Assembly: GCF_901000735.1 (NCBI RefSeq) | Contig: NC_081544.1 | Location: 20,473,410-20,537,409 of the forward strand | Reading direction: 5' to 3' | Source of the DNA: Corylus avellana | Lineage: Eukaryota > Streptophyta > Magnoliopsida > Fagales > Betulaceae | DNA: 64,000 nt | In this document: positions 12,386-23,211 of the stretch, in pieces | Layout: each line of letters begins with the position of its first letter | How positions within the stretch are numbered: position 1 is the first letter of the stretch | The notes under the pieces: generated by a model | The model's input: only the letters and a program-made list of their open reading frames with translations | The model's database searches: none | What the model was told of the DNA's origin: nothing | Made by a program: the position numbers and the translations under genes

Positions 12386-15083
12386 ATGTCTTCACAAGAT
12401 ATCACAAAGGTTGAAGTAGAGGACGACTCTTCTTTAAACACTAATGGAAATTCGGGAGTGTGCAATTCATCTGAGATGGTTCAGCTCGTTCAGAAGGTAA
12501 GCAAATTATTCAGAACATAAAATAGTTTATTGAAATTGAGTAAATTGTTTGAGTCAAGGTTCAAACTCAGGACTTCTCGCTCTGATACTACGTTAAATAA
12601 CTATTTATTCTAAAAGTTTAAGCTTATAGAAATAGATAAATTTAATCATTTAATCAATACTTTAACAATATTGTTAGGGGCAATTAGATTCTCTCCCCAT
12701 AAACTACAACGCATTGTCACTTTGCCCCCATGAATTGACAACCCTACTACTCGACTCCATCAAACTACCATTTTGTGCTCATAACCCCATTCCGTTAGTT
12801 AAAGGCATTAACTCAAACGGTCAAAGTGGCAATGCGTTGTAGTTCATGCGGGCAAAGTGACAATGCGTTGTAGATTAAAGGGGCAAAATGACAATGCATT
12901 GTAGTTCATGGGGGCAAAGTGACAGGTTGACCATCTGAGTTCATACCTTTGACTGACCGAAGGGCACAAAATGGTAGTTTGATGGGTCGGGCAATAGGGT
13001 TGTCAGTTCATGGGGGCAAAGTGACAATGCATTGTAGTTGATGAGGGAAAAGGTAATTACCCCATATTGTTAAAATCATCCAATTACATAATCATATGAT
13101 TCTCATCTCCTCACTATCAAATTTCCATTTTTTTTTCTTTTCAGGTAATAGCTGAAGTCATTGGGACGTACTTCTTAATTTTTGCTGGATGTGGGTCGGT
13201 CGCGGTCAATAAGATATATGGTTCAGTATCATTTCCCGGAATTTGTATAGTATGGGGTTTGATTGTCATGGTCATGATTTATTCTGTTGGTCATATCTCC
13301 GGCGCCCACTTTAATCCGGCAGTCACTATCACTTTTGCAATCTTTCGACGATTCCCTCTCAAACAGGTATATATATATATATATATTACTAAAACTAATT
13401 TGTTTTTAATTTGCATACAATAAGACTTCTTTACATGCAATCAAAACAATAATTGATAACTTTAAAACATTATTATCGCAATTAAAATTGTCAGGTAACA
13501 ATGATTTTATATGACTAAAAAATTTTGAGTTTTCCTCTTTGCAGGTGCCTCTATACATCGGGGCGCAAATGATAGGATCAATTCTTGCTAGTGCCACGTT
13601 ATGTGCTGTTTTTCCTATAGATAAAAAATCTTTCTTTGGAACAACACCAGTTGGATCCAATTTTCAATCTCTCATTATTGAGATCATCATCTCATTTCTT
13701 TTGATGTTTGTTATTTGCGGCGTTGCCACTGACAATAGAGCGGTTAGTAACTCTTAACCACAATTGCTTGTTTATTGTGTTTAATTGATTACATATATAT
13801 CTTTCAAATTTTATCGCAATACAAAAATTTTCACATTTAATGGCATTTGAATAGTGATGTATTTAGAAAATGTCACTAAATTGTGACTTTCTATTCATAA
13901 AATAGTGGCGTTTGAATATTGTTACTATTCACGTGTCACTATTCACATGTAAATAGTAACCACTATTCACAAGTCACGAAGAGTTACTATTCATATGTCA
14001 CTAATTGCGTGCAATTAGTGATGTGTGAATAGTAAAACATATCAAAATTTAAAAATATTGGCGTCCAAAATTTGTGTTTAAAACAACCACCCACACCCAA
14101 AAGCTTCAAAAAAATTTCTCTTTCACCCACACATATAAATCTTCTTTAAAAAATAAAATAAAATAAAAAACACACGTGGCTGCCGATTCCATGCTGGCAG
14201 CCATACATGGGGAAGGGGTGGCCTGCGAGCCACCCCAGAGGTGGTCGGCGCCACCTTCGGCCACCCCAAGGAGGGGTGGGGGTGGCCTTTGGGCCTAGGG
14301 GTGTAAACGAGCCGAGCTTGAGCGAGCTTCCCTTGTTCAGGCTTGGCTCGTTTAAATTTTACTCAAGCTCAAGCTCGAGTCGAGCTCAATGGTGAGCCAA
14401 AAAAATCGAGCTCAAGCTAATAATAATTCGAGCCGAGCCAGCTCGCGAGCTGGCTCTTATATTTAATGTTTTTGTTTAAAAAAAAAAAAAAATTAACTTC
14501 AAGTACTCTTAAACGGCTTAAGAAGTTAGTTTGCATATGAGTATTTGCTTAACCTGGCTAGTCGAGTATGGAGCCTGAGTCAATACAGCAAGGCATTTGG
14601 TTTCAAAGAGAGAGAATATGCATCATTTTATAGATAAGTAAACTTGGAGATTAATGTTTTCTTAACAATGTGGGACAAGTTAACAGGTTGCATTCAGACT
14701 GCATTGGGACAACGCTCCCTACAAAAAAACTATTTTTTCAATGTCTCTCTCTCAATCCCCATCACCAGTCACAACGCATCTTCTACTTGAACTCTCATTT
14801 TCCACTCTCTCACTCTCGCTCATCAAACAGGTAGTGATAGTGTTTGGATCTGTATAATTCTTCAATAGTTTATGCCTTTTGCAATCTCCCTCAATAGTTT
14901 CTGCTTGATTCTTCTTCCTTTCGTTTGGGTCTGCTCTAATTGAATTGAGGTCTTTTTAATGATTGCTCTCTCTCTCTCTTTGATCACGAAGGGTTTAGAA
15001 ATTTTCATTCTCTAACGCTTAAATATAAATGCAATTTTAAGATTTTAATAATTATGAGATTTATAATTAATTATGTATTACTT

Positions 15084-15114
<31 letters not shown>

Positions 15115-15972
15115 CTTATACGAGCTTGCTCACGAGCCTAGCCGAGTCGAGCCGAGCTTGCTTAGTTTAATATTCGAGCTAGGATTTGTGTTCATGAAGC
15201 GCTTTATTTAATATTCGAGTCGAGCACGAGCCGAGCCCGAGCTTGCTCGCGAGACGCTTCGCTCACTTAATAGCCCTATAATTGGGCCACACCCCAAATG
15301 TCCCTGAGGATGCCCCGAAAGGCCACCCCCCCAGCCTCAAGGGTGGCCACCAACCATCTCCCAAGCAGGTGGTGAGAGATAGAGGGTGTGTGTGTGGGTC
15401 ATCCCACTTACTTGCGCCGACTTTGGCCAAATGAACGTGAGTAGGGTGATCCACCTACCCACGCGCTCTAGGAGGATATTGCTTATGTATACGACCATTA
15501 AATTTTATTTTTTCTTTGATTTTTTTAACATGAGGTGTAAACATTACTTAAGGTTTACGCATTTTCATAATTTTATTTGGTAAATTAAGTTGAAAAAGCT
15601 CCCCCTACAGATTGGAGAATTGGCAGGAATTGCTGTGGGGATGACAATAACCTTAAATGTCTTTGTTGCCGGGTAATTTGCCTACTTCAAGCCATATATA
15701 TAGCTGGCATTTCAACTAAAATTGAAAAATTATTAATGTTGGTTTCCTTATTATATTCCAGGCCAGTGAGTGGAGCATCTATGAACCCTGCTAGGAGCAT
15801 TGGGCCTGCCATTCTCATGCACATATACAAGGGACTTTGGGTTTACATACTTGGGCCCCTCGTAGGGACTATATTTGGTGGTTTTGCCTATAATATGATT
15901 AGATTCACTGACAAACCACTCCGAGAGTTAACCAAGAGTGGATCTTTTCTTAAAAGCATGTCCAAAAAATAG
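12386..15972 (+). CDS. NIP-type aquaporin (nodulin 26-like intrinsic protein), subgroup I-like
   Basis: Five exons: 12386-12496, 13145-13366, 13545-13742, 15611-15672, 15762-15972; all introns are GT-AG and the frame joins throughout, giving 267 residues, normal for the family. It is a six-helix membrane channel for water, glycerol and small uncharged solutes such as metalloid acids. Exon 2 encodes SGAHFNPAVT with the first NPA half-helix; exon 5 encodes SGASMNPARS with the second. A Trp in helix 2 (IVWGL) and the Arg after the second NPA fit the Trp/aliphatic/Ala/Arg filter of NIP group I. The N-terminus is hydrophilic and acidic; the C-terminal tail is Ser/Lys-rich with a KSGSF patch, a plausible phosphorylation site as in soybean nodulin 26. 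Introns 1 and 3 carry transposons but the splice sites look intact. A TIP or PIP is excluded by the motif context. Confidence 0.93.
12677..13063. mobile_element. Mutator-like foldback MITE in aquaporin intron 1
   Basis: A 387-bp element with inverted arms: the left arm starts ggggcaatt and the right arm ends aattacccc; inside, blocks around caatgc(a/g)ttgtagtt and gggggcaaagtgac recur on both strands, and gacaaccctac pairs with the opposite strand of tagggttgtc. It is flanked by the perfect 9-bp duplication atattgtta (12668-12676 and 13064-13072). A 9-bp duplication with long inverted arms is typical of Mutator-superfamily non-autonomous elements. No coding capacity is seen. Confidence 0.9.
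13850..14060. repeat. Repeat rich in ctattcac/gtgaatag words
   Basis: In aquaporin intron 3, short words such as tactattcac and their complements recur many times, with a palindromic core around cactaattgcgtgcaattagtg (about 14000-14022, seen here as two half-words). This looks like a small foldback element; its ends and target duplication could not be defined. Confidence 0.45.
14180..15440. repeat. GC-rich ggtggcc hairpin-type repeat split by a hAT-like element
   Basis: Left of the hAT-like insertion (about 14205-14295) and right of it (about 15281-15370) lie arms rich in ccacccc and ggtggcc on both strands, as if one hairpin element had been interrupted. A related short piece, tttggggtggcc with ccaaaatggcc, lies at about 38856-38900. 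The outer limits are uncertain. Confidence 0.45.
14296..15280. mobile_element. hAT-like non-autonomous element in aquaporin intron 3
   Basis: The element begins taggggtgtaaacg and its other end read on the opposite strand begins tatagggctattaag, imperfect inverted ends of the taggg...tgt type seen in plant hAT elements. Subterminal regions are packed with cgagc/gctcg words (cgagccgagc, gagcttgctc) on both strands. Flanks are tttgggcc (14288-14295) and attgggcc (15281-15288), an 8-bp duplication with one mismatch. The interior holds a (CA)n tract (about 15084-15110) and no transposase. Confidence 0.72.
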
Positions 15973-16478
15973 CATTTAGAAGTTGGCCTCCATTTTCATA
16001 ACTTTCGTTTAGCCTAGTCCTTACACCTTTCACATGGTGCTTCTGGCCTTTTTTTTTTTTTTTTTTTTTTTTTCCTTCTTTTAACAATGTTTTTTTCTTT
16101 ATTCATTTCATAAAAATAGAGCATGTTGCTGATACAAAATAATATCATAGATATAATGATAAATTTTTTCCATCCAAATTTGATCTATGCTTTGTTTAAC
16201 TCCTTGAATGTCACCATCCCAATCAGTTTCCAAATGTGTAGCATATTCCGGAGAGTCATGTCTCTAGTCACTGCTCGGTCCCTCATAACTTTCTTAAGTA
16301 AACAATGATTTCCTGGCTTTTCCATCTCTGCTATAAGTGCATTCCCAAACGCAATACCTTTTGCCGCCTTTACCATCTATGACAATTCTTCCATATGCCT
16401 GATAATTCCTATGCTATAGATAAGTGATTTTGGTAATTCCTCTGCTATAGATAAGTGATTTACTTCCAAAAAAGAATT

Positions 16479-16903
16479 AGAGACAATACAAAAGACAGAC
16501 CGTAAATCTAAGATCGTTACTCTTAAGGTTTCGTGTAAACAAACTCTTAGAAAATGACTAAAGGAAATCGAAATCCAAAAAAAAAAAAAAAAAAGAGAAG
16601 ACAAACAGGAATTACTGCAGAGCCTGAGCATCAGCAAACTCACTACTGTATTATTCAAAAAATAAAAAATAAAAGAATCAGAGAGAAAACAAAAGACAGA
16701 CCGGAGATCTAAGATCGTTACTCTTAAGGTTTCTTGTAAACAAACTCTTAGAAAACGACTAAATGAAATCGAAACCCAAAAAAAAAGGGAAGAAAAAAAA
16801 ACTTTACTTCATAGATTGCTGCAAAAAGTAAATCTAGAGAAAAGACAAACACAAACTACTGCATAGCCCGAGCATCAGCAAACTCACTACTATATTATTC
16901 CAA
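16479..16903. repeat. Imperfect tandem duplication, about 200-bp unit
   Basis: Copy one (16479-16657) and copy two (16680-16903) share aaaagacagacc, tctaagatcgttactcttaa, gtaaacaaactcttagaaaa, gagcatcagcaaactcacta and tattattc in order. Copy two has an additional A-rich insert of about 45 bases. Just before, at 16405-16462, a roughly 34-bp unit with ctatagataagtgattt is itself doubled. Confidence 0.8.
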
Positions 16904-17289
16904 AAAAAAAAAAAAAAAAAAAAAGGAGTTCGGGATGGAAGGAAGAAACAAACTCTTAGAATAGTTCTCTAGCGGCTAGGCTTGTCACTTATATTAGGTT
17001 ACAGGAGGAAAACATAAAAAATAATGTTTTATTTAATTGATAAATTGTAGGTTTCAATTTTTTTAATTTGCCTCATGTACATATAATTCTACCCACATTT
17101 TGTAAGACCCAATTTTATGCCCTTTTCCTTTGTATTTGCTACCATCTCTAAAGCAAATGATAGGAGGTTGCAATTGGTTTATCTCTGTATGTATGCTTAC
17201 TTCCCTCACTCTTTCTTTCTAAAAGATAACAATTCACTACTTTTCGACATTACAGTTGCACGGGGCTGCATATTGATTCCTCGCATTTT

Positions 17290-17640
17290 TTGTCATATTT
17301 TAACGAAATCATTTTTGTGAAGAATGATTTCCTTGAAAATATTTTTTGGTGTTTTGTTGGTATGCAAAATGAGTGATTGTGAAAAACGGCCGGTGACTCT
17401 CGGCAATCTCCAAGTTCGGAGTTTTGAAAATAAGAAACTCAAACTCAAAATATAGTTTTTAATTTTAAAAAAGAAAAACCATTTTATGAAAATTAAAGAA
17501 ACTTTTTTGAGTCAAATAAAAAATGTTTTGGGTTTAACTATTATTTTCTATTTCACCTCACTTACTAAAACTAAAACAAAAATCTATGCAAGCCTAATCC
17601 TTTTCCTTCACCACATGACTTAAAAACCTAGGATCAACTC
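17290..17640. repeat. Dispersed repeat, copy B
   Basis: Same family and same orientation as the segment at 11321-11690 (shared words aatattttttggtg-like, aactcaaactc, ctatgcaagcct, ccttcaccacatga, aacctaggat). Divergence is substantial, so the copies are old or independently inserted. Confidence 0.6.
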
Positions 17641-18124
17641 TCAAATAAATTTTTGGGAAAACTTCACTTAAATCTCTCAAACTTTCATTGCTTTTACAAT
17701 CACTCGCCTAAAGTTCAAAAAATCTCAATTTATTGTATCAAACTTTAAAATGTTTGCAATGTCATTAGGAATTCCCAAAATACTCCTTTTAAAAAAATAT
17801 TAAATTAAAGTAATTTTGTAATTTGAAAGGAATATAAAGGTAATTTCACCTCATTGTTGTCTGATTTAACTACAAACCTTAGTAAGAGAGATGACATTGC
17901 AAACTTTTTAAAGTTTAATTCAAGCTCCGTTTGTTTCAACATAAAATAATTTTTTTTTAAATAGTTTTCCTATTTTCTGTTGTTTGGTTCGGCGTAAAAT
18001 AATAGTCAACGCAAAATATTTTTCATTTGACCGAAAATTCTTCTTTAATTTTCGAAAAATAGTTTCCATTTTTGAAAATTGTAAACTACTTTTTAAGTTT
18101 AAGTATCTCATTCTCAAATCGATA

Positions 18125-18745
18125 GACCCAGTAAAAAATCGTTGAAACTCGCCTGGCCTTGACCGGGACCCGCCCAAGAATTGATCGGGATTTGCCCAGG
18201 ACTCGCCCAGGACCCGACCAGGACTCGCCTGGGACCCAACAGGGATCCCGTAGGGACTTGATCGAGACCCGACCGAGACTTGACCGAGACTCGCCCAAGA
18301 CCCAATCGGACCTGTCTGAGACCCCCTCGGGAACTGTCCGAGACCCCGCTGGGACTTGACTAGGACCCACCCGAGACCTATCCAATACCCCGTCAGGACC
18401 AACCCAAGACCTGTTTGAGACCCCATTGGGACCCGCCTGAGACTCGACCAAGACACACTTTGGACCAGCTTGGGACGTGTCTGAAACCTTGCCAAGACCC
18501 ACCTGGGACCCCACCGAGACCTGACTAAGACCCAAGCGAGTCTTACCTAGGACCTGTTTGGGACTCAACCTAGACCCACTTGAGACTCGACCGAGATCCC
18601 GCTAGGACCCACTCGAGATATCTCGGACATGTCCTGGTGAAGTCCCGAGCAAGGTCTCATACAAGTCCCAGGAATGTCCGAGGTGAATCTTGGGCGGGTC
18701 TCGGCGAGACTCGGTTACAACACCTCCAAGACCTAGTTGGGACAT
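18125..18745. repeat. Degenerate GC-rich minisatellite with about 10-nt spacing
   Basis: The words gggacc, gagacc, ggactcg and gagactcg recur roughly every 10 bases across some 600 bp, in an otherwise AT-rich neighbourhood. The repeat leaves long open frames on both strands (for example 17920-18495 on the minus strand), which I regard as side effects of the periodic composition. It begins right after a copy of a dispersed cgaaaa-type repeat and may be the expanded interior of that family. Confidence 0.75.
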
Positions 18746-18780
18746 TTTCGTAATTTATAGTTTAATATGATTGAATAAAA

Positions 18781-18799
18781 TATATATATATATATATAT
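18781..18799. repeat. (TA)n tract at the left edge of the pararetrovirus relic
   Basis: A run of alternating T and A ends only a few bases before the first recognisable reverse transcriptase codons at about 18806. Confidence 0.9.
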
Positions 18800-18805
18800 T
18801 ATTCG

Positions 18806-19980
18806 TAAGAGCAAGTCTCCTTGGTCTTGTGCTGCCTTTTATGTTATGAAAAATGCTGAAATCGAAAGGGGAACTCCTAGATAAGTAGTTAATTACAAAC
18901 CACTCAATAACGTGCTAGAATGGATCAGGCACCCCATCCCTAATAAGAAGTACTTAGTTAGTCGCATTAGTAAGACTCTAGTCTTTTCTAAGTTCGATAT
19001 GAAGTCAGGGTTTTGGCATATCCAGATTAATGATAAGGATAGGTATAACCTTTTGGGCATTATGAGTGGAATGTCATGCCTTTCGGTCTGAAGAATGCTC
19101 CTAGTGAATTCCAAAACATTATGAACGATATTTTGAATCCCTTCAGTCATTTTATCATCGTTTACATTGATGATGTTTTGATTTATTCAAAATCTATTGA
19201 TGAACATTGGAAACATTTGAATTCGTTTCTAGAAACAGTCAAACACAATGGACTTGTTGTCTCTGCTAAAAAGATCAAGCTTTTCCAAACCAAAATTAGA
19301 TTCCTTGGTTTTGACATTTCTGAAAGTCAGATTAGACCCATTGATAGAACTATTCAATTCGCCGATAAATTTCATGATGTTATCATTGATAAAACCCAGC
19401 TCCATAGATTCTTAGTTCTTTAAATTACATTGCGGGTTTCTACAAAGACTTGAGAAAACAATGCAAGCATTTGTTTGACCGTTTACTAAATCCTCCTCCT
19501 CCTTGGACTAGTATTCACACTTCACTCGTCAGAGAGATTAAAACTCATGTTAAGACCCTACCCTGCTTAGGTATTCCCTCCGATAATGCTTTCAAAATCG
19601 TTGAAACTGATGCTTCTGAAATTGGCTTCGGAGACATTCTTAAACAAGTTGTTTCTCCAGGATCTCCTGAACAAATTGTTCGATTCCATTCGGATTCTGG
19701 AACAATACGCAAGCTAATTATAGTACTATTAAGAAAGAAATTATTTCTATCATTTTATGCATTACTAAATTTCAATCTGATTTGTTAAATCAAAAGTTTT
19801 TATTGCACATTGATTGTAAATCTGCTAAATACATTACGAAAAAAAGATGTTGAAAACATTGCATCAAAACAAATTTTTGCCAGATGGCAAGCGGTTTAAG
19901 CATTTTTTATTTTGATATTGAATACATTAAAGGTTCCAATAACTCTATTCTAGATTTTCTCACTCGTGGATTTTTGCAGT
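18806..19980 (+). pseudogene. Endogenous pararetrovirus (Caulimoviridae-like) RT/RNase H relic
   Basis: Several frames together cover reverse transcriptase then RNase H of a plant pararetrovirus-type polyprotein. Visible pieces are a KFDMKSGFWHIQI block (about 18990-19030), MPFGLKNAPSEFQ (19076 on), the catalytic YIDDVLIYS box (19163-19189), and RNase H pieces ETDASEIGFG (about 19600) and HIDCKSAKY (about 19807). Frameshifts and stops near 19070, 19423, 19440, 19788 and 19850 break it. Movement, coat and protease parts are absent, and no integrase follows RNase H, which argues against a Ty3/gypsy element. It is incapable of making an intact product. Assignment to the florendovirus-like group is inferred from the extra ORF that follows. 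Confidence 0.8.
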
Positions 19981-19986
19981 GCCAGC

Positions 19987-20448
19987 ATGGCAAGCAAAAA
20001 AGATAAGCAGAAGATTGACTCCAAGGTTTTGGTTTTAAAACCAAAGTCTGTCATTACTGCTCCCGTTACTAATTCATCTGTTGCTTTCGCTAACCATTTC
20101 TCAGATTTTAGCCCCGAGTCACCAGCTACCTACTCCAATGCTCTTGTTTCAGATTATGACCCTTTTGTCATTTCTTCTCAAAAATCCAGTATTCCTTTCA
20201 TTAAATACGATAAAACATCAGCTTATGTTGTTCTTCCTTATTTCGAGCATTTATTTCATATTGAGATAAATCGTTCTCACATTAAATCTCCTACTCAAAT
20301 TGCCGCTTCTTACTTTCCTCCTCAGTTTCATTGGATCTCTGAGCATCCTCTGAAAACTCTTTCATACTACACTAATATCCTATTTCAGACAAAGTCTGTT
20401 CATTTTAAACCCATTTACAGTAAAACTGAACCCAAGAAATTACTTTAA
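19987..20448 (+). CDS. Small ORF after the pararetrovirus RNase H, unknown function
   Basis: An intact 153-codon frame starting MASKKDKQK, opening only a few bases after the RNase H relic ends; an in-frame upstream start at 19966 is possible. The protein has a basic N-terminus, a Ser/Thr/Pro-rich middle and a conserved-looking C-terminal half rich in aromatic residues. No enzyme motif is recognised. Endogenous florendoviruses are known to carry a second ORF of unknown function after the polyprotein, and position and size fit that. It is still open while the neighbouring RT is broken, which could be chance. Confidence 0.55.
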   Translation: MASKKDKQKIDSKVLVLKPKSVITAPVTNSSVAFANHFSDFSPESPATYSNALVSDYDPFVISSQKSSIPFIKYDKTSAYVVLPYFEHLFHIEINRSHIKSPTQIAASYFPPQFHWISEHPLKTLSYYTNILFQTKSVHFKPIYSKTEPKKLL

Positions 20449-20605
20449 CACAGTGTGGCTCATTGTGGGACATGTTTGTGACTCCAGCAGGTCACAAGTG
20501 ACCCACCGTGAGTCACGTTTGTGGGTCACACAAGTAACCTATCATGGGTTTTGCGTGACCCGCTGTGGGTCGCATTTGACCCACGGTGGGTCAACCCAAG
20601 AGGCT
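20449..20605. repeat. Degenerate repeat of gtgacccac/gtgggtcac words
   Basis: Directly after the relic's last ORF, the words gtgaccc, gtgggtca and their complements recur about every 15-20 bases, so the segment can pair with itself. It is GC-richer than the surroundings. Confidence 0.65.
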
Positions 20606-23200
20606 AAGTTTTATTTTGTTTTATTTTATTTTTAAATCAAGGTATTTTTGTAATTTTATAAACATCTTAAGTGTATTTCGAAAATTTCACTCATTACTGT
20701 TTGATGTAACATTGAATTTTGACGAGATAATTGACATTACAAACTCTAAAATATGGTAACCCTAAATTGATATTTTTTAAAGTATAATTACAAAAATAAT
20801 CAAAGATCATGAGTGGTAAGCGATGTATATATATATATATATATATATATTTTAAATGGGTTGAGCTGTTAAAAGCAAATGGAGGGTGGGTGAGTGTGTT
20901 TGATTTGGAGCTGTATATAAATAACCCATGAAAAACATACCATATAGAGTTTTAAGGAGCACAAACAACAAATTGAAAAATAGTAGAACTCATAAAAGAG
21001 AACCCAAATGTTTAATGTGGAAAATTAAAATGAAAATCACAATTTAACACAGCATCTCCAGTAATGAAATGTCTAATGATGGTCATTTTAACTACTCAAA
21101 ATACAACTTTTGATATTTTATCTACTAGTTTTTTTACTACAATCTCTGTCATAAACATCTAATCAACTCTCAACTTTCTTCAAATATTGTCTTTATTATT
21201 GTTTATCATTACTTTGAGGGGGAGGGAGGGAGGGAGAGAGAGAGAGTGAGAGGAGATAAAAAAAATCTTACAAAGGCTATAAGAAACTTTCATATATAAA
21301 AGTTCACTGTAACAAATTTTATCAAAACTTTTATTTTGAGGTGTTTGCTGAAGGAGAAAAATAGCCCATAATAGTTATATTTAGCGAAATGCTAAAAATC
21401 ATTTTTTCAACCATCTTCATATAGTGAATGATGAATCTACTATTAACATAAATTTACAAATCTAGTAGTAGATCTATTAAATTTATGAAAAGAGATAATT
21501 GAAAGAATAATGTATAGAATGTCTCTTATAATTAACTATAAAGAATTATTTAGAGCATCTGGGTGAGATGCCCGAGAGCGGAGAAGAAAGTAAAAGCGGG
21601 AGCTAGGATTGTTTTGTAGAAGCAAGAGAGCTGGTTAAATGAGTATTGATCAATTGAAATTGTTAGCTGTTCACCAACTGTTTAGGCTTTCAATTTGGGC
21701 TGTATAAAGATCCGACTTTTAGGCCCAGAAATTGAGCTCTTGAGGTCTTGCAGACTTAGCATGCATGTCACGTGTCCAGTGGGCATGCAAAATGCTACTT
21801 ACAAATTAAAACGTTTATTTGATATATATATATATATATATATACACTGATGACCTTCCTAGGTTCCTGCTCACAAATGTGATTCCAAGGATCCTATAAT
21901 AATCTTGTCTCTCTGTCTCTTCTCTCATGTGTTCAACAATTTGTTACAGTCAAGAAGAAATAACAACTCCACATGAAGCCACACGATTATGCATAAGGGA
22001 GAGCAATCACATGGCTGCCAATGTGACACTTTCACATTCCATAGCTACTAAATATCAAATGTATTACTCTTGACATGTTCACATTTCAAGCAAGATTTCT
22101 ACATCTGATCTTTTATCACTTTTACAATCATATCTTTAAATTTTAAAAAAGTGTTTATTTAGGATTATGGTCTTTTTTAGATGTTTTCAATGCCAATCAT
22201 TCCGTTCAAATTCAGCGTTAAATTCTAACAAAAAAGTGAAATTCTTAAAATACCCAAATCCAAATTCAAGGTATTTTTTTATAAATTTGTAAACATTTTA
22301 CGGGTATTCTGAAGATTTTACTCATTAACCGTTTGATTTAGCGTTGAATTTTGGCAAGAGGGATGAAAGATTAAAGGTGATAAATAAAATTTTTCCTCGA
22401 CTTAATATACTCACAGAACTCAATGTTCTGTAGCCATGCTATTTTAACAACATACCTGAAGCCTACATCCTTTTATTTTATTTTTTGTAATGTTTAAGAA
22501 TATATATAGCGCGGCCGAAGACTTGGCTTATGATGTGGTCCTCCTACCAAATTAGATATCTTTTTACATTTGTGAATTGTGCTGCTACCACATGGTAGGG
22601 TCTCAGATAGGGTCATTGTCTTGATACAAATATATATATATCATAAATGTCGTGGCCAGCTTGGTTATTTTGTTGTTTTTCAATTTTTCAATAAACTTAA
22701 TTATCTCAAATACAGGTGAAAAAAGATATACATGATTAGGTAGCAATGTAGCATATATGTTCACATTCACCGTCAAATGGTACTTTCAGTTTCAGACGAC
22801 AATTTCCTCATGCATAGCTTTCAAGTTCCATCATTCCAAGATAAACTTATATATATATATATATATATAAAAGAGAAATATTAGGATTTTTTGTGTTCTT
22901 CTAATTTTTTTTTTTTTTATCCTACCTGAATATTGTTTTAAAAAAAAACTAAAAAGACATTTTCTTTTACTGATCCTTCATATTTTTTTAACTGTCGATA
23001 ATTATGCAGGCAAGTGGTATATCCGGCCATCTCAATCATCTGATTTCTCTTGATATATAACTCATCAAGCAGCTCTACTGGGAGTGGGAGGGGGACGGCT
23101 TGCCATATGATGTGCAATTGGGAAAATAATCACTCCGGCCAGATCCAACTTTAATGTTTGACCATCAGACTCAAATGTCCTTTTCAAAACTATAAAATGC
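20606..23200. other. Intergenic region with MITE-like pieces and TA tracts
   Basis: No gene is supported. Around 20640-20760 and 22140-22390 lie two related pieces (shared words ttttgtaatttataaac-like, ttcactcattac, gtttgat, gaattttgacgag-like), apparently one MITE family that also resembles 17655-17915 and 37600-37870. (TA)n tracts lie at 20825-20851, 21822-21843 and 22850-22869. A GA-rich tract lies at 21217-21250. Confidence 0.5.
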
Positions 23201-23211
23201 AATTGAATTCA

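Larger units (their letters stand above)
15973..18120. other. Intergenic region after the aquaporin
   Basis: This starts with the presumed 3' UTR (T-rich, 15973-16130). It contains a tandem duplication (16479-16903), a dispersed repeat copy (about 17290-17640), a MITE-like A/T-rich piece with ctctcaaacttt...aactttttaaag ends (about 17655-17915) and a third repeat of the cgtaaaataat/ttttcg type (about 17925-18110). No gene is supported. Confidence 0.5.

Noticed and set aside
17920..18568. Long minus-strand frames (191 and 160 codons) with Gly/Ser/Val-rich repeats
   Set aside because: They arise from the 10-nt GC-rich repeat; several frames on both strands are open at once and the composition is purely periodic.
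18806..19980. Ty3/gypsy retrotransposon as the source of the RT
   Set aside because: No integrase or LTR is seen near it, and an unrelated small ORF follows RNase H; the RT motifs look caulimovirid-like.
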